37,645 nucleotides of DNA from Bacteroidales bacterium (GCA_024400565.1 JAKSMQ010000016.1:1-37645); one strand, 5' to 3'. Shown: positions 1 through 7,865, counted from the stretch's first letter. Translations and numbers: made by a program. Notes: generated from the letters alone by a model not told the origin.

Positions 1-999
1 AAGTGCGCTACCATCACTCCTAACAAACAGCGTATGGAAGAATATCCCGAGCTCACCGAAATGTGGAAGAGCCCCAATGGTACCATTCGTTCCATCCTCG
101 ACGGTACCGTATTCCGTACCCCCATCATCATCGACAGCATCAAGCCCGTTGTAAAGAACTGGAACGCTCCTATCACCATCGCCCGTCACGCTTACGGCGA
201 CGTTTACAAGAGTGTTGACATGTACACCACCGAGCCTGGTACCTGCACCATGACCTTCAAGGGCGAAAGCGGCGAAGAAAAGACCATCACCGTACAGAAG
301 GTTGACGGTCCCGCAGTATGGCAGGGCGCTCACAACAAGGAGAAATCCATCCGCTCCTTCGCAAAAGCATGCTTCCAGTATGCAATCGACTCCAAGCAGG
401 ACCTCTGGTTCAGCACCAAGGATACCATCGCTAAGGTATACGACGGCGAATTCAAGAAAGTATTCGAAGAGGAATGGCCCAACTACGAAGCTAAATTCAA
501 AGAGCTCGGCATCACCTATTTCTACACCCTTATCGACGACGCAGTTGCTCGCGTAATCCGCAGCAATGGTGGCTACATCTGGGCTTGCAAGAACTACGAT
601 GGCGACGTAATGAGCGACATGGTATCTACCGCTTTCGGTAGCCTCGCTATGATGACCTCCGTACTCGTTGCTCCCGACGGCACTACCGAGTACGAAGCTG
701 CTCATGGTACCGTTACCAAGCATTACTACAAGCACCTCAAAGGCGAAGAGACCTCTACCAACCCCATGGCTACCATCTTCGCATGGACTGGCGCATTCAA
801 GAAACGTGGCGAACTCGACGGTCTTAAGGATCTCGTTGCTTTCGGCGAGAAACTCGAGCAGGCTTGCTTCCAGACCCTCAACGACGGCGTTATGACCAAG
901 GACCTCGTTGGACTCGTAGAGCCCGGCTTCAAGGCTACCGCTGTTACCTCCAAGCAGTTCATCGCTGCTATCCGCGAGCGTCTTGAGAAACTCATGTAA
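1..999 (+). CDS. icd: NADP-dependent isocitrate dehydrogenase, C-terminal part (5' end outside window)
   Basis: The reading frame is open from base 1 (K-C-A-T-I-T-P at the edge), so the gene starts upstream and about 332 C-terminal residues are visible. The enzyme oxidatively decarboxylates isocitrate to 2-oxoglutarate with NADP in the cytoplasm (TCA cycle, NADPH supply). The segments KSPNGTIRSILDGTVFR, ITIARHAYGDVYK, the metal-site region YTLIDDAVARVIRSNGGYIWACKNYDGDVMSD (given here only as its two halves around D181/D182 of the visible ORF) and EAAHGTVTKHY match the eukaryote-like homodimeric IDH family, not the E. coli Icd type. Codon use is regular and GC-richer than the following intergenic DNA. 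It ends at a TAA followed by a strong terminator. Family assignment is firm; the missing N-terminus cannot be assessed. Confidence 0.96.
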   Translation, partial: KCATITPNKQRMEEYPELTEMWKSPNGTIRSILDGTVFRTPIIIDSIKPVVKNWNAPITIARHAYGDVYKSVDMYTTEPGTCTMTFKGESGEEKTITVQKVDGPAVWQGAHNKEKSIRSFAKACFQYAIDSKQDLWFSTKDTIAKVYDGEFKKVFEEEWPNYEAKFKELGITYFYTLIDDAVARVIRSNGGYIWACKNYDGDVMSDMVSTAFGSLAMMTSVLVAPDGTTEYEAAHGTVTKHYYKHLKGEETSTNPMATIFAWTGAFKKRGELDGLKDLVAFGEKLEQACFQTLNDGVMTKDLVGLVEPGFKATAVTSKQFIAAIRERLEKLM

Positions 1000-1022
1000 T
1001 CTTATCCATTACATCTATATTG

Positions 1023-1048
1023 AGGCCTGCAGTAACTGCAGGCCTTTT
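1023..1048 (+). terminator. Rho-independent terminator of icd
   Basis: A perfect 10-bp stem, AGGCCTGCAG / CTGCAGGCCT, with a TAA loop is followed by TTTT. It starts 24 bases after the icd stop codon. Confidence 0.93.
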
Positions 1049-1361
1049 CATTATAACATCTACGACATCCGATTCCTGTATATCAATAGGATACCCGTAG
1101 AACTAAACGGATTTAGTACTAAACAAGACTGGACTTTGTCCGACTATCCTTATTATCTTGGATGGGAGAATTAAAGAGTATTTCATATAGAGTACAACCA
1201 GAGATTGTCAGATGTATCGGCAACGAATCTATTAATATTTGAAACGTAAAGCAAATCTCATCAAAAATAACTAATGCAATAGTTAACCTTGTCAAGAATT
1301 CAATATGAAGATGTCAACTGAATCGTGTACAACTCAAGCCTCGCAAGCCCACTCCTGAATA

Positions 1362-1488
1362 AGTGCTAGGCCTATGATGGATGTATGTAGGTAGAGCATC
1401 TTGGTAGCACATTAGTAGCAGAAAACTGGCAAATAGCCCAACAGTATGTCACCTGAGTGCTACCAATGTGCCGAGAATGTGCTGGCTA
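1362..1488. repeat. Degenerate 11-bp-periodic repeat cluster, locus 1
   Basis: Forward 11-bp units AGTGCTAGGCC, TATGATGGATG and TATGTAGGTAG occupy 1362-1394. Reverse-oriented units TAGCACATTAG and TAGCAGAAAAC occupy 1405-1426. Forward units TATGTCACCTG, AGTGCTACCAA, TGTGCCGAGAA and TGTGCTGGCTA run back-to-back at 1445-1488. The units fit the loose consensus TRTGnnnnYTR seen also at 22836-22978 and 36193-36258. The period is clear but the units are strongly diverged, so this locus is the weakest of the three. Confidence 0.6.
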
Positions 1489-1821
1489 GAGGCCATTAGT
1501 CACAAATCCAGAAAAGCCATGGTTTTGCGTGTACGATAGCTTTTAACATTTTTAGGAAGGATCTATTGTGAGTCTTTGATATTATAAATCTTTACAAAAT
1601 CCTTGATAAAATCATTCAAAGTAAAATCATTCAAGAGGTCTCCATCAGCTCAAGATCCAACTGAGAATAGTTACTCAATTGCTCAAATGGAGATAGCTTC
1701 GCCTCAATGTATATGTTACATCAAAGGGGTATCTCGGTTTGTATCTAAGAAAAGACAAGCAAAAGGAGTATCGCATTTTACTGATGATGTGCCTCTTAGA
1801 AGGAAATGGTTAAGCGAGGAA

Positions 1822-1964
1822 AATCAGTAATCAATTAATCAATTATTTTTTAAGGGTATCAATATCCACACATATAATATATTTATTTAATTATTAATTA
1901 GTTAAGAAATCTATAAAGAGATGTTGATTACACATATTTAAACTGAATAACTGATTACTGATTA
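1822..1964 (+). repeat. Palindromic repeat element, copy 1
   Basis: The left arm (1822-1845) is built of the word TAATCAR. The right arm (1941-1964) is its near-complement: over 23 aligned positions I count three mismatches. Between them is an AT-rich centre with the 13-base core TATTAATTAGTTA at 1892-1904, followed by AGAGATG at 1917-1923. Core and flanking words are shared with the copies at 2372-2509 (same strand) and 22502-22649 (opposite strand), while the arm sequence is different in each copy. No coding potential is evident. It could act as an RNA hairpin, a DNA cruciform or a non-autonomous mobile element; the sequence does not say which. Confidence 0.8.
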
Positions 1965-1984
1965 CCCAGAACAAATTTGTACGC

Positions 1985-2038
1985 CTCTATAGGGCATCCA
2001 AGATCCTATAGCGTATTGTTTAATAGAACCATAACAAA
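1985..2038. repeat. Imperfect direct repeat following palindromic element 1
   Basis: CTCTATAGGGCATCC ... GCGT ... AGAACCATAACAAA here matches CTCTACAAGGCATCC ... GCGT ... AGAGGCCATAACAAA at 2539-2593. Each copy lies about 20-30 bases after its palindromic element, so the duplicated unit is larger than the palindrome. A related GAGGCCATA...AAAGAT string is found on the minus strand downstream of the third element (about 22430-22455). Confidence 0.6.
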
Positions 2039-2056
2039 TTTCTTCTCATAGAGATG

Positions 2057-2074
2057 TTGTTTGTATACAAACAA
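2057..2074. repeat. Perfect 18-bp palindrome
   Basis: TTGTTTGTATACAAACAA is fully self-complementary. It lies downstream of element 1 and its tail repeat. At the equivalent place after element 2 there is a smaller hairpin, CTTCT-A-AGAAG, near 2625-2635, so a second small stem may belong to the composite repeat. Confidence 0.7.
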
Positions 2075-2371
2075 TCAGAACTCATTTTTCCCTATTCAAA
2101 ATCCTAAATCAGGTTCCGTTTTACCCTTTCTGGGAGTTGTTTTCGTCAACTTTGGTCTCGAAATTGAAAACAAAGTATAGAAACAGACAAAGCCCACAGC
2201 GGCTGGAATCATAGCAAATGGGCAACAAAACACACTTGTCAGACCCCTACGACAGGGGAATCTTGACGCAATCTGTACCTATTTCGAGCTTGGAATCTCG
2301 TATGGTTAGGAATTGAGAATGTCGTATTATATTGTTGATGTGCTATTTAGACAAATAATAGTTTTGATTAT

Positions 2372-2509
2372 CTTCCAATTCCAATTCTTCCAATTTGATT
2401 TCAAGGTATCACAATCTTCTTATTTCTAATATAACTATATATATATTAATTAGTTAAATATTATATATAGAGAGATGTGTATACCATTTTTTCAATTGGA
2501 AGATTGGGG
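2372..2509 (+). repeat. Palindromic repeat element, copy 2
   Basis: The left arm (2372-2396) is organised as TTCCAA-TTCCAA-TTC-TTCCAA. The right arm (2493-2509) reads, on the other strand, CCCCAATCTTCCAATTG, so it pairs with the left arm apart from small bulges. The core TATTAATTAGTTA is at 2444-2456, followed by TATATAGAGAGATG and TATACCATTTTTT. Upstream DNA (GTCGTATTATATTGTTGATGTGC, here abbreviated around 2313-2342) resembles the stretch upstream of copy 1, so the two copies look like a diverged tandem duplication about 550 bp apart. Confidence 0.8.
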
Positions 2510-2538
2510 TTCGGGATGTAATAATGGTTGACTATTTT

Positions 2539-2593
2539 CTCTACAAGGCATCCGAAAGTACGGAATGCGTCATCGAGAAGAGGCCATAACAAA
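2539..2593. repeat. Imperfect direct repeat following palindromic element 2
   Basis: This is the partner of 1985-2038, sharing CTCTA..GGCATCC at its start and CCATAACAAA at its end with a diverged middle. It marks the downstream part of the composite repeat. Confidence 0.6.
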
Positions 2594-2669
2594 GATCATA
2601 ACGGCAGAGACGCATGTTGTGTCTTCTAAGAAGCAAACACTCTCATCTAAGCAGCCTGAGAGACTATCT

Positions 2670-3233
2670 TTAGATGAACTTCGTTAACTCCTTGCACAAT
2701 CTTGCTACCGGCAGGCCCATTACATTATAATAGCACCCATCTATCCGCTCTATGCCTACCATGCCAATCCACTCTTGAATTCCATAAGCTCCGGCCTTGT
2801 CAAAAGGTTTGTAGGTATCAATATAATGGAAAATTTCTTCGTCGCTTAGATCTCGAAACCAGACATCGGTCTTCTCCGCAAAAGAATTCTGACAGGTCTG
2901 ACTACGCAAACAGACGCCCGTATAGACCTGATGCTCGCGTCCCGATAAGGAACGGATCATCTGGTAGGCTTCCTGGCGAGAATGGGGCTTACCTAACACA
3001 TTTTCATCACAGACCACTACCGTATCGGCTGTAACAAGCACATCACCTTGCTTCAGCAACTGGCTGTCGTACCCTTGGGACTTGAGTATTGCCAATCGTT
3101 CAGCCACCTGAGAGGCGGGAGTTGAGACGTCAATTTTTTCTTCGACGTCAACATCTACAATACTCAAGGGTAATCCTAGGGTAGAGAGGAGTTCGCGACG
3201 ACGGGGTGATTTGGATGCTAAGAGCAAATGCAT
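2670..3233 (-). CDS. maf: Maf-family nucleoside triphosphate pyrophosphatase (dTTP/UTP type)
   Basis: The 187-residue protein has the full Maf signature: SKSPRRRELL at residues 7-16, ADTVV at 69-73 with the catalytic-type Asp70, GKP at 81-83, SGREHQVYTGV at 97-107, DKAGAYGIQ at 145-153 and YYNVMGLP at 168-175. Maf proteins hydrolyse non-canonical or pyrimidine nucleoside triphosphates to monophosphates and have been tied to cell-division arrest. The DKAGAYGIQ form matches the YhdE-like dTTP/UTP subgroup. The gene follows the MORN-repeat gene on the same strand, but a strong terminator lies between them, so it is either read through at low level or has its own weak promoter. Length is normal for the family. 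Confidence 0.95.
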   Translation of the reverse strand: MHLLLASKSPRRRELLSTLGLPLSIVDVDVEEKIDVSTPASQVAERLAILKSQGYDSQLLKQGDVLVTADTVVVCDENVLGKPHSRQEAYQMIRSLSGREHQVYTGVCLRSQTCQNSFAEKTDVWFRDLSDEEIFHYIDTYKPFDKAGAYGIQEWIGMVGIERIDGCYYNVMGLPVARLCKELTKFI

Positions 3234-3262
3234 GGGTTGTTATTTTTTTGTGTTACTATCGT

Positions 3263-3288
3263 AAAAAAGGATAGGCTTTAACCTATCC
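3263..3288 (-). terminator. Rho-independent terminator after the MORN-repeat gene
   Basis: On the minus strand the stem GGATAGG / CCTATCC with loop TTAAAG is followed by six T. It sits 30-55 bases after the stop of the 3318-4493 gene and ends the 6613-3318 operon before maf. Confidence 0.9.
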
Positions 3289-3317
3289 TCATTTCTTTAA
3301 TAGGGATTGTTTATCGG

Positions 3318-4493
3318 CTACTTTTTAGCTTTCTTTGTATTGTCCTGCATACTTACCATCTTGCCTTCCTTAAATATGGCAATAACGCCTTCTTTGCCAA
3401 ACTCGTCGTAGAAGATCCACTTACCCTCTTTCTCTCCGTTTACGAAAGAACCGATTTCTTCTGGTTTGCCTGCTGTATTGTAACGTTCAAATTTGCCATT
3501 ATAGACTCCATTAGAATAGTTGCAACGAATTTCTATCTTGCCGTTGGGATAGTAGCGCACTTCTTCGCCATTCTTTACGTCATCCTGATAGGTAATAGTA
3601 TAGCGGGTACGGCCGTCATCGTAATAGCCTACCCATTGTCCATTCTTCTTTCCGTTACGGAAATTGCCTACATAGTCAACACGGCCATCTTCGTACCAAG
3701 CTGTCCATTTGCCATTCTCCTTGCCATTCTGATAGACGCCCTCGTGAAGTTTAGCGCCACTCTCATACCAGGTGGTCCACAATCCGCTACGTTCGCCGTT
3801 AACATAACTGCCTTCGCGCCAACGCTCGCCAGTTTCATAATAATAGGTCCAAGTGCCAGCTTCTACACCAGACTTGTAGTTGCCCTTGATACCCAACTTG
3901 CCGCTGGTACGCCAATAGAACTGCCAAACGCCTTCCTGTTCGCCATCCTTAAGCATACCTTTCATATCAAGCTTGCCACGGTCGGTATACCACACACCCT
4001 CGCCGTTGAGTTCGTTATTCTTGTATGTTCCCTGGAACTTGAGCAGACCGTTCTCGTGCCACTCGCGGGTCTTTCCTTCACGACTTCCGCCAACAAAAAC
4101 AATTTCGTCTTTCTGCTGACCATTGGCAAACCAGGACTTGTAAGTTCCGTTCTTTTTACCGTCGGTAACAGCAATCACGCTCTGAAGTTGGCCATTTTCG
4201 AACCAAGTACGGGTAGTACCTGTTCCGGAATGATATTCTTCGGCACAACGCTTGCCGTTTTCAAAGAAAACTTTCCAAATTCCAGTCTTCTCTCCCTCGT
4301 CGTAGGCTCCCTGCTGATAAACACGCCCATTCTGATGCCACCATGTCCAATCGCCGGTACGGACACTATCGTCGGTCATCATACCTTCAACGGCAGGGTG
4401 GTTCTGTTCTGCATCGTAGAACTTTTGATAACGAATTTGAGCCTGAAGCGACATTGTTGCCAGACAAGCAACAAGAAGGAATATCTTTTTCAT
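3318..4493 (-). CDS. Secreted MORN-type (YwqK-like) repeat protein
   Basis: The 391-residue protein has a signal peptide (MKKIFLLVACLATMSLQA, cleavage before QIR). The rest is some 13-14 tandem repeats of about 23 residues of the form 'G-x-W-x-x-[WY]-[YFH]-x-x-G-x-x-x-x-x-G-x-[YF]-x-x-G-x-x-x-G', for example GKWTAWYEDGRVDYVGNFRN. This is the MORN_2 / YwqK antitoxin-component repeat, which forms an extended beta-hairpin sheet. The tail is Lys-rich (NTKKAKK). In Bacteroidota such proteins are usually exported and of unknown role; the antitoxin label of the family is not supported here, because no toxin gene is adjacent. It is 28 bases downstream of the DUF4270 lipoprotein gene and probably co-transcribed with it. 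Confidence 0.88.
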   Translation of the reverse strand: MKKIFLLVACLATMSLQAQIRYQKFYDAEQNHPAVEGMMTDDSVRTGDWTWWHQNGRVYQQGAYDEGEKTGIWKVFFENGKRCAEEYHSGTGTTRTWFENGQLQSVIAVTDGKKNGTYKSWFANGQQKDEIVFVGGSREGKTREWHENGLLKFQGTYKNNELNGEGVWYTDRGKLDMKGMLKDGEQEGVWQFYWRTSGKLGIKGNYKSGVEAGTWTYYYETGERWREGSYVNGERSGLWTTWYESGAKLHEGVYQNGKENGKWTAWYEDGRVDYVGNFRNGKKNGQWVGYYDDGRTRYTITYQDDVKNGEEVRYYPNGKIEIRCNYSNGVYNGKFERYNTAGKPEEIGSFVNGEKEGKWIFYDEFGKEGVIAIFKEGKMVSMQDNTKKAKK

Positions 4494-4521
4494 GATAGAA
4501 TATTGGTTTTCTTTACAAAAA

Positions 4522-5781
4522 TTACAGTTCAGAATATACTACTACTATACGGGTCTGCCCGTTAGAAGAAGGTGCACAGCCGGCCACCTCGACACGATTA
4601 GCAGACGAACGACGGGAGTTGATCAACACCAGGGTTCCGGGGTCAAAGCCTTTGTAGAGCAGTTTCTGGAAATGCTGGGTGATACGCAACTTATAAGACT
4701 GCGTTTTTTCATTATAACGATAGTCAAGAGACCCTGAAGTATAGCCATCGGACATATCTGGAATATAAGTATTCACGGAATCGTTGACATACTTCAATAC
4801 GACCAGGTCTTTGGGAGGTGCGGTACTTTCGGGATTAACCACAGGCAACTGCAACTCGGCATAATGAATGATTGCATGAGGATGCTGATTATTGAACTGT
4901 TTCACAGCTGCTGTCAGATTAAGCTTAAGACAGCTTCCACCCATAGGTATCAGATGCAAACTGGTAGTACCAGAAATAGAATCCAAGGTATTGAGCAACG
5001 ATACCGAGCCACTATAGTTGGTAATATACTGGTTAAAATGAACGCCGCCCGCTCCTATTGAAAGCAGATTCTGCATGTGAGTGGTCTCCGAATCACCTTC
5101 ATATGTACGATAAACAATAACGCCGCTTACAGCCGCATTAAAATTGACTGTAAACATGGCCTGGTCGCCATCGCTGAGCATTCGGATTCTGATACCTTTG
5201 ATTGCAGATATCAACTCCTGGTTCGAAAAATTGTTTCCGTCGAGGATGTTTGCAAAACTGCTATTGAATTTGAGCCGGATGACAGTATCAGTAGGAGCTA
5301 CAGAAACCATACCGTCAAAGAATGTTGTAGAGCCTACGGCCGCGCTACTGAAAGCATAGTAGGTCGTATCCTTATAGAGATCCTCGGACAATTGTTTCAC
5401 CTCAAAATGAAGATTGAGAGGGCCTGCAGAAACCAGGCTTGCAGGATAGAGATCCTGAACCGAAAGAGACAATACGACAGAGTCGATGGTAGAGGTTCCC
5501 CAATTGATACTATTCTCAGAGGTATTGGCGACCTGAGAATAAATAATAGCCTCTTGTGTGCGCCAACTGTCGGATAAGCGTCCTAGCAGTCCCTGGGAAT
5601 AGTTGGTCGTTACCAAAGAATCGTCCTTCATGGTACAACCTGCCACAGACAGAGTATCAAATTTGCCATCATAGAGGGTAGCGGGATCCTGAAGACCGAG
5701 GCCTATGGATGATTCCTTCTCGTTGCACGCAACGAAAAAGAGTGTAAAAAGAGGTATGAGCAGAAATAATATGCGTTTCAT
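4522..5781 (-). CDS. DUF4270 family lipoprotein
   Basis: I place the start at the ATG at 5781, giving 419 residues, because this begins a clean lipoprotein signal (MKRILFLLIPLFTLFFVAC, lipid-bearing Cys19) and leaves a 7-base gap to the upstream gene. The ORF itself extends 21 codons further and would overlap that gene. The body, with IGLGLQDP near the N-terminus and IVYRTYEGD in the middle, resembles the Bacteroidota DUF4270 family, predicted surface or periplasmic lipoproteins of unknown function. In Bacteroides relatives DUF4270 genes lie next to the GT5-like gene, as here, which supports the assignment and suggests a shared but unknown role. Confidence 0.85.
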   Translation of the reverse strand: MKRILFLLIPLFTLFFVACNEKESSIGLGLQDPATLYDGKFDTLSVAGCTMKDDSLVTTNYSQGLLGRLSDSWRTQEAIIYSQVANTSENSINWGTSTIDSVVLSLSVQDLYPASLVSAGPLNLHFEVKQLSEDLYKDTTYYAFSSAAVGSTTFFDGMVSVAPTDTVIRLKFNSSFANILDGNNFSNQELISAIKGIRIRMLSDGDQAMFTVNFNAAVSGVIVYRTYEGDSETTHMQNLLSIGAGGVHFNQYITNYSGSVSLLNTLDSISGTTSLHLIPMGGSCLKLNLTAAVKQFNNQHPHAIIHYAELQLPVVNPESTAPPKDLVVLKYVNDSVNTYIPDMSDGYTSGSLDYRYNEKTQSYKLRITQHFQKLLYKGFDPGTLVLINSRRSSANRVEVAGCAPSSNGQTRIVVVYSEL

Positions 5782-5788
5782 TGAAAGA

Positions 5789-6613
5789 TTAATTATTGAT
5801 ATTGCTGCCAATAATGGAATCGTAGAGTTTGTTGATACGGGCATAGAAGGCTTTCTCGTCGGGGTTAAAATCTACTACGTGACGCTTGTTGGCCTTTGCG
5901 AACTCTACCAACTCGGGATCGACATTGGGTGATGCTATTACTATGCCGTTTGCATAGGTAATAACTGCCTTCATCAGGTTCTTATAGTCGAGATCGTGGA
6001 AAAGGCGTAAATCTTTGGCTGTCGCTCCGTCTGCTTTCATCTTACGTTCGAGTTCTTCGGTGAAACGGCCGTCAAAACTATCTTCGGTAAGAGAAAGTAC
6101 GGTCTTTGTACCCGAGAAGAATGCATTCTCTTTGTTGATACGCTTAAGATAGAAAGGTACCATCGAAGAGAACCATCCAGAGAAATGAATCAGGTGGGGC
6201 TGCCAGGCCAGTTTGCGAACAGCTTCGAGGGTACCGCGTCCAAAGAAGAGGAGACGCTCGTCGTTATCCTCATAGAGGTTGCCTTTTTCGTCATAAAAGC
6301 CCTGGTGATTGGTAAAATATTCCAGATTATCGATAAAATAAATCTGCATACGAGCAGAAGGAATGGAACCTACCTTGATGATGAGCTGGTGGTCGCAATT
6401 GTTAACAATAAGGTTCATTCCTGAAAGGCGGATTACCTCGTGGAGCTGGTGTTTGCGTTCACTAATGCTGCTGAAACGAGGCATGAATACGCGGATTTCG
6501 CGGCCTAATTCCTGGGTAAATTGGGGCAAGTAACGACCCATGTGTGCACCCTCGGATTCGGGAGTGTAAGGCATAATATCCTGACTTACATACAATATTC
6601 TTCCTTTTGCCAT
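5789..6613 (-). CDS. GT5 glycogen/starch-synthase-like protein, N-terminal domain only
   Basis: From the ATG at 6613 the protein has 274 residues beginning MAKGRILYVSQDIMPY. The longer ORF start at 6643 is excluded because the likely promoter -7 box (6641-6648) lies inside it. The sequence follows the N-terminal Rossmann domain of glycogen synthase (ILYVSQDIMPY, GRYLPQFTQELG, REIRVFMPRF, QIYFIDNLEYF, HLIHFSGWFSSMVPFYLK). However, the usual K-x-G-G-L nucleotide-sugar motif near the N-terminus is replaced by TPESEGAHMGRY and the entire C-terminal GT-B domain is missing. The next gene is an intact DUF4270 lipoprotein, so this is not a frameshift. Such single-domain proteins are conserved in Bacteroidales; glycogen synthesis by this protein alone is doubtful. 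Confidence 0.85.
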   Translation of the reverse strand: MAKGRILYVSQDIMPYTPESEGAHMGRYLPQFTQELGREIRVFMPRFSSISERKHQLHEVIRLSGMNLIVNNCDHQLIIKVGSIPSARMQIYFIDNLEYFTNHQGFYDEKGNLYEDNDERLLFFGRGTLEAVRKLAWQPHLIHFSGWFSSMVPFYLKRINKENAFFSGTKTVLSLTEDSFDGRFTEELERKMKADGATAKDLRLFHDLDYKNLMKAVITYANGIVIASPNVDPELVEFAKANKRHVVDFNPDEKAFYARINKLYDSIIGSNINN

Positions 6614-6640
6614 AGAGGTTGAGATATAGTTATACAAATG

Positions 6641-6648
6641 CAAAGATA
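6641..6648 (-). promoter_or_regulatory. Bacteroidota-type promoter -7 box for the GT5-DUF4270-MORN operon
   Basis: The minus strand reads TATCTTTG, a perfect TAnnTTTG box, 27 bases upstream of the ATG at 6613. The -33 TTTG element is not clear in the AT-rich upstream DNA. Confidence 0.65.
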
Positions 6649-6702
6649 CGAAAAAAATATTATATAAATATATTATTAATAAAAAAAGACACTATAATAG
6701 AA

Positions 6703-6731
6703 CAATCGCGTCCCGTAAGAGGACGCAATTG
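6703..6731 (-). terminator. Hairpin after the dksA-like gene, probable terminator
   Basis: GCGTCC (6708-6713) pairs with GGACGC (6721-6726), with weaker outer pairing CAAT/ATTG. On the minus strand the stem is followed by the moderately T-rich GTTCTATT. It lies about 100 bases downstream of the gene ending at 6834. Confidence 0.6.
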
Positions 6732-6833
6732 TATATTATTTGCGAAGCTAAACTATTGCGCGAAAAGAGAAAACCGACAATCAATTAATGATGACGGGAC
6801 ATTCTGAAACGTGTTCTCGCCAATCTGCCGAGA

Positions 6834-7232
6834 TTAATGACGCTTGGGCTGCTGATTCTTTGCCTCGATGGTCATTGTGGTATGGGGAACGATACGAAGA
6901 CGCTCCTTAGGAATGAGTTTACCCGTTACCCGGCAGATGCCATAGGTCTTGTTCTCAATACGGGCTAACGCAAGATCAAGGTCGCGGATGAATTTGCGCT
7001 GGCGTTCGGCCAACTTAGCATTCTCCTCTTTGGAAAGGACATTACTTCCTTCTTCAAGGTTCTTGAAGGTAGGAGCGGTATCATTCACGTCGTTTTCGGA
7101 GCCGGCCATAGCCTGGAGCAGAAGATCGAGATTCTTCTGTGCCTCTGCACGTTTCTCGAGGATAATCTCGCGGAACTCTTCAAGTTCGGCGTCTGAATAG
7201 CGAGTAGGTTGGTTAGTCTGAGCTTCGTTCAT
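6834..7232 (-). CDS. TraR/DksA-family protein lacking the zinc-finger cysteines
   Basis: The 132-residue protein has a long helical N-terminus (ELEEFREIILEKRAEAQKNL) and the C-terminal signature YGICRVTGKLIPKERLRIVP. DksA proteins bind the RNA polymerase secondary channel and modulate transcription, often with ppGpp. The four-cysteine zinc site C-x2-C-x17-C-x2-C would be residues 100, 103, 121 and 124; here these are Cys, Thr, Thr and Ala, so only one ligand is left and zinc binding is very unlikely. The coiled-coil tip carries NDVNDTAP where DksA has its Asp residues. It follows rimM by 36 bases on the same strand. Such degenerate fingers are common in Bacteroidota homologues. Confidence 0.85.
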   Translation of the reverse strand: MNEAQTNQPTRYSDAELEEFREIILEKRAEAQKNLDLLLQAMAGSENDVNDTAPTFKNLEEGSNVLSKEENAKLAERQRKFIRDLDLALARIENKTYGICRVTGKLIPKERLRIVPHTTMTIEAKNQQPKRH

Positions 7233-7268
7233 AGTTGTATTTTTTATTGGTTTATTATTTTCTCCATA

Positions 7269-7802
7269 TTAATTTTCCGGGCCATTCATGTATAAATCTA
7301 TCAAGCCTGCAGGAGCCTTGATATAAATAGTCTTTGACTCGCGGTCTACCTTCACAATTACCTGATCAATAACTGGAATAAGTATCTCTGTCTCTCCATT
7401 CATTATCTGAAACAGAGCCTGAGCCGGATAGTCTAATATTTCTTTAAGCTGGCCAATATCCCCATAGGTTTCATCAATCATCCGGAATCCCTTTACCTCA
7501 TGGTAATAGAACTTATTGCCAGTCAATTCAGGAAGAAGGGCTAATGGCAGATATAATTCTCTGCCGACAAGGGCTGTACTCTCTTCTGCAGTCAGATCTT
7601 CAAACTCTACGATAGCCTTGTTACCATTCAGATTAAGGTCTTTGATGAAATAAGGGATAAGACTCCCTTTCTGCTCCACCAGAACAGAGTCGAGCTCAGC
7701 ATATTCTTCGGGAGCATCTACATCAAGAAACATAACCACCTGACCTCTCACTCCGAAAGGTTTGGTGATACGACCTAAATAGTAGCATTCTTCTTTTGTC
7801 AT
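7269..7802 (-). CDS. rimM: 16S rRNA processing protein RimM
   Basis: The 177-residue protein starts MTKEECYYLGRITKPFGVRGQV, with the RimM N-terminal beta-barrel signature (G-R-I-x-K-P-F-G-V-R-G, residues 10-20). It has a C-terminal PRC-barrel-like domain from about residue 98 (FYYHEVKGFRMIDE, ILIPVIDQVIVKVD). RimM binds ribosomal protein S19 and helps mature the 30S subunit head. In many bacteria it is next to rpsP and trmD; here rpsP is about 29 kb away and rimM sits with tilS and dksA-like genes. Confidence 0.95.
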   Translation of the reverse strand: MTKEECYYLGRITKPFGVRGQVVMFLDVDAPEEYAELDSVLVEQKGSLIPYFIKDLNLNGNKAIVEFEDLTAEESTALVGRELYLPLALLPELTGNKFYYHEVKGFRMIDETYGDIGQLKEILDYPAQALFQIMNGETEILIPVIDQVIVKVDRESKTIYIKAPAGLIDLYMNGPEN

Positions 7803-7865
7803 AATATAATTAACGCAATTTATGTGTGTTTAGTATATGGAGGAGGAAATATTGTCATAAAAAGA

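Larger units (their letters stand above)
1049..2669. other. 1.6-kb gene-free intergenic tract with repeats
   Basis: No convincing gene lies between icd and maf. The only ORF above 70 codons (1603-1830) has no family resemblance and runs into the arm of a palindromic element. The tract holds a 12-bp palindrome TTTAGTACTAAA at 1112-1123, an 11-bp-periodic repeat cluster (1362-1488), two palindromic elements (1822-1964 and 2372-2509), a direct repeat of about 54 bases after each element (1985-2038 and 2539-2593), and an 18-bp palindrome at 2057-2074. A short direct repeat AAAATCATTCAA occurs twice near 1607-1637. Confidence 0.7.

Noticed and set aside
1603-1830. 75-codon plus-strand ORF in the icd-maf gap
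   Set aside because: It has no recognised family and no promoter box, starts inside a short direct repeat (AAAATCATTCAA) and ends inside the arm of palindromic element 1. Related DNA at the third element is not open in the same way.
3318-4493. YwqK-type antitoxin of a toxin-antitoxin pair
   Set aside because: The family name comes from a single system; here the protein is exported and no toxin-like gene is adjacent.
3636-4565. 309-codon plus-strand ORF opposite the MORN-repeat gene
   Set aside because: The repeated codons of the MORN protein keep the opposite frame free of stops; the minus-strand product has a signal peptide and a known repeat.
5781-6613. Frameshifted full-length glycogen synthase
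   Set aside because: The downstream frame encodes an intact lipoprotein of another family, with its own signal peptide, so the missing C-terminal domain is not hidden in another frame.
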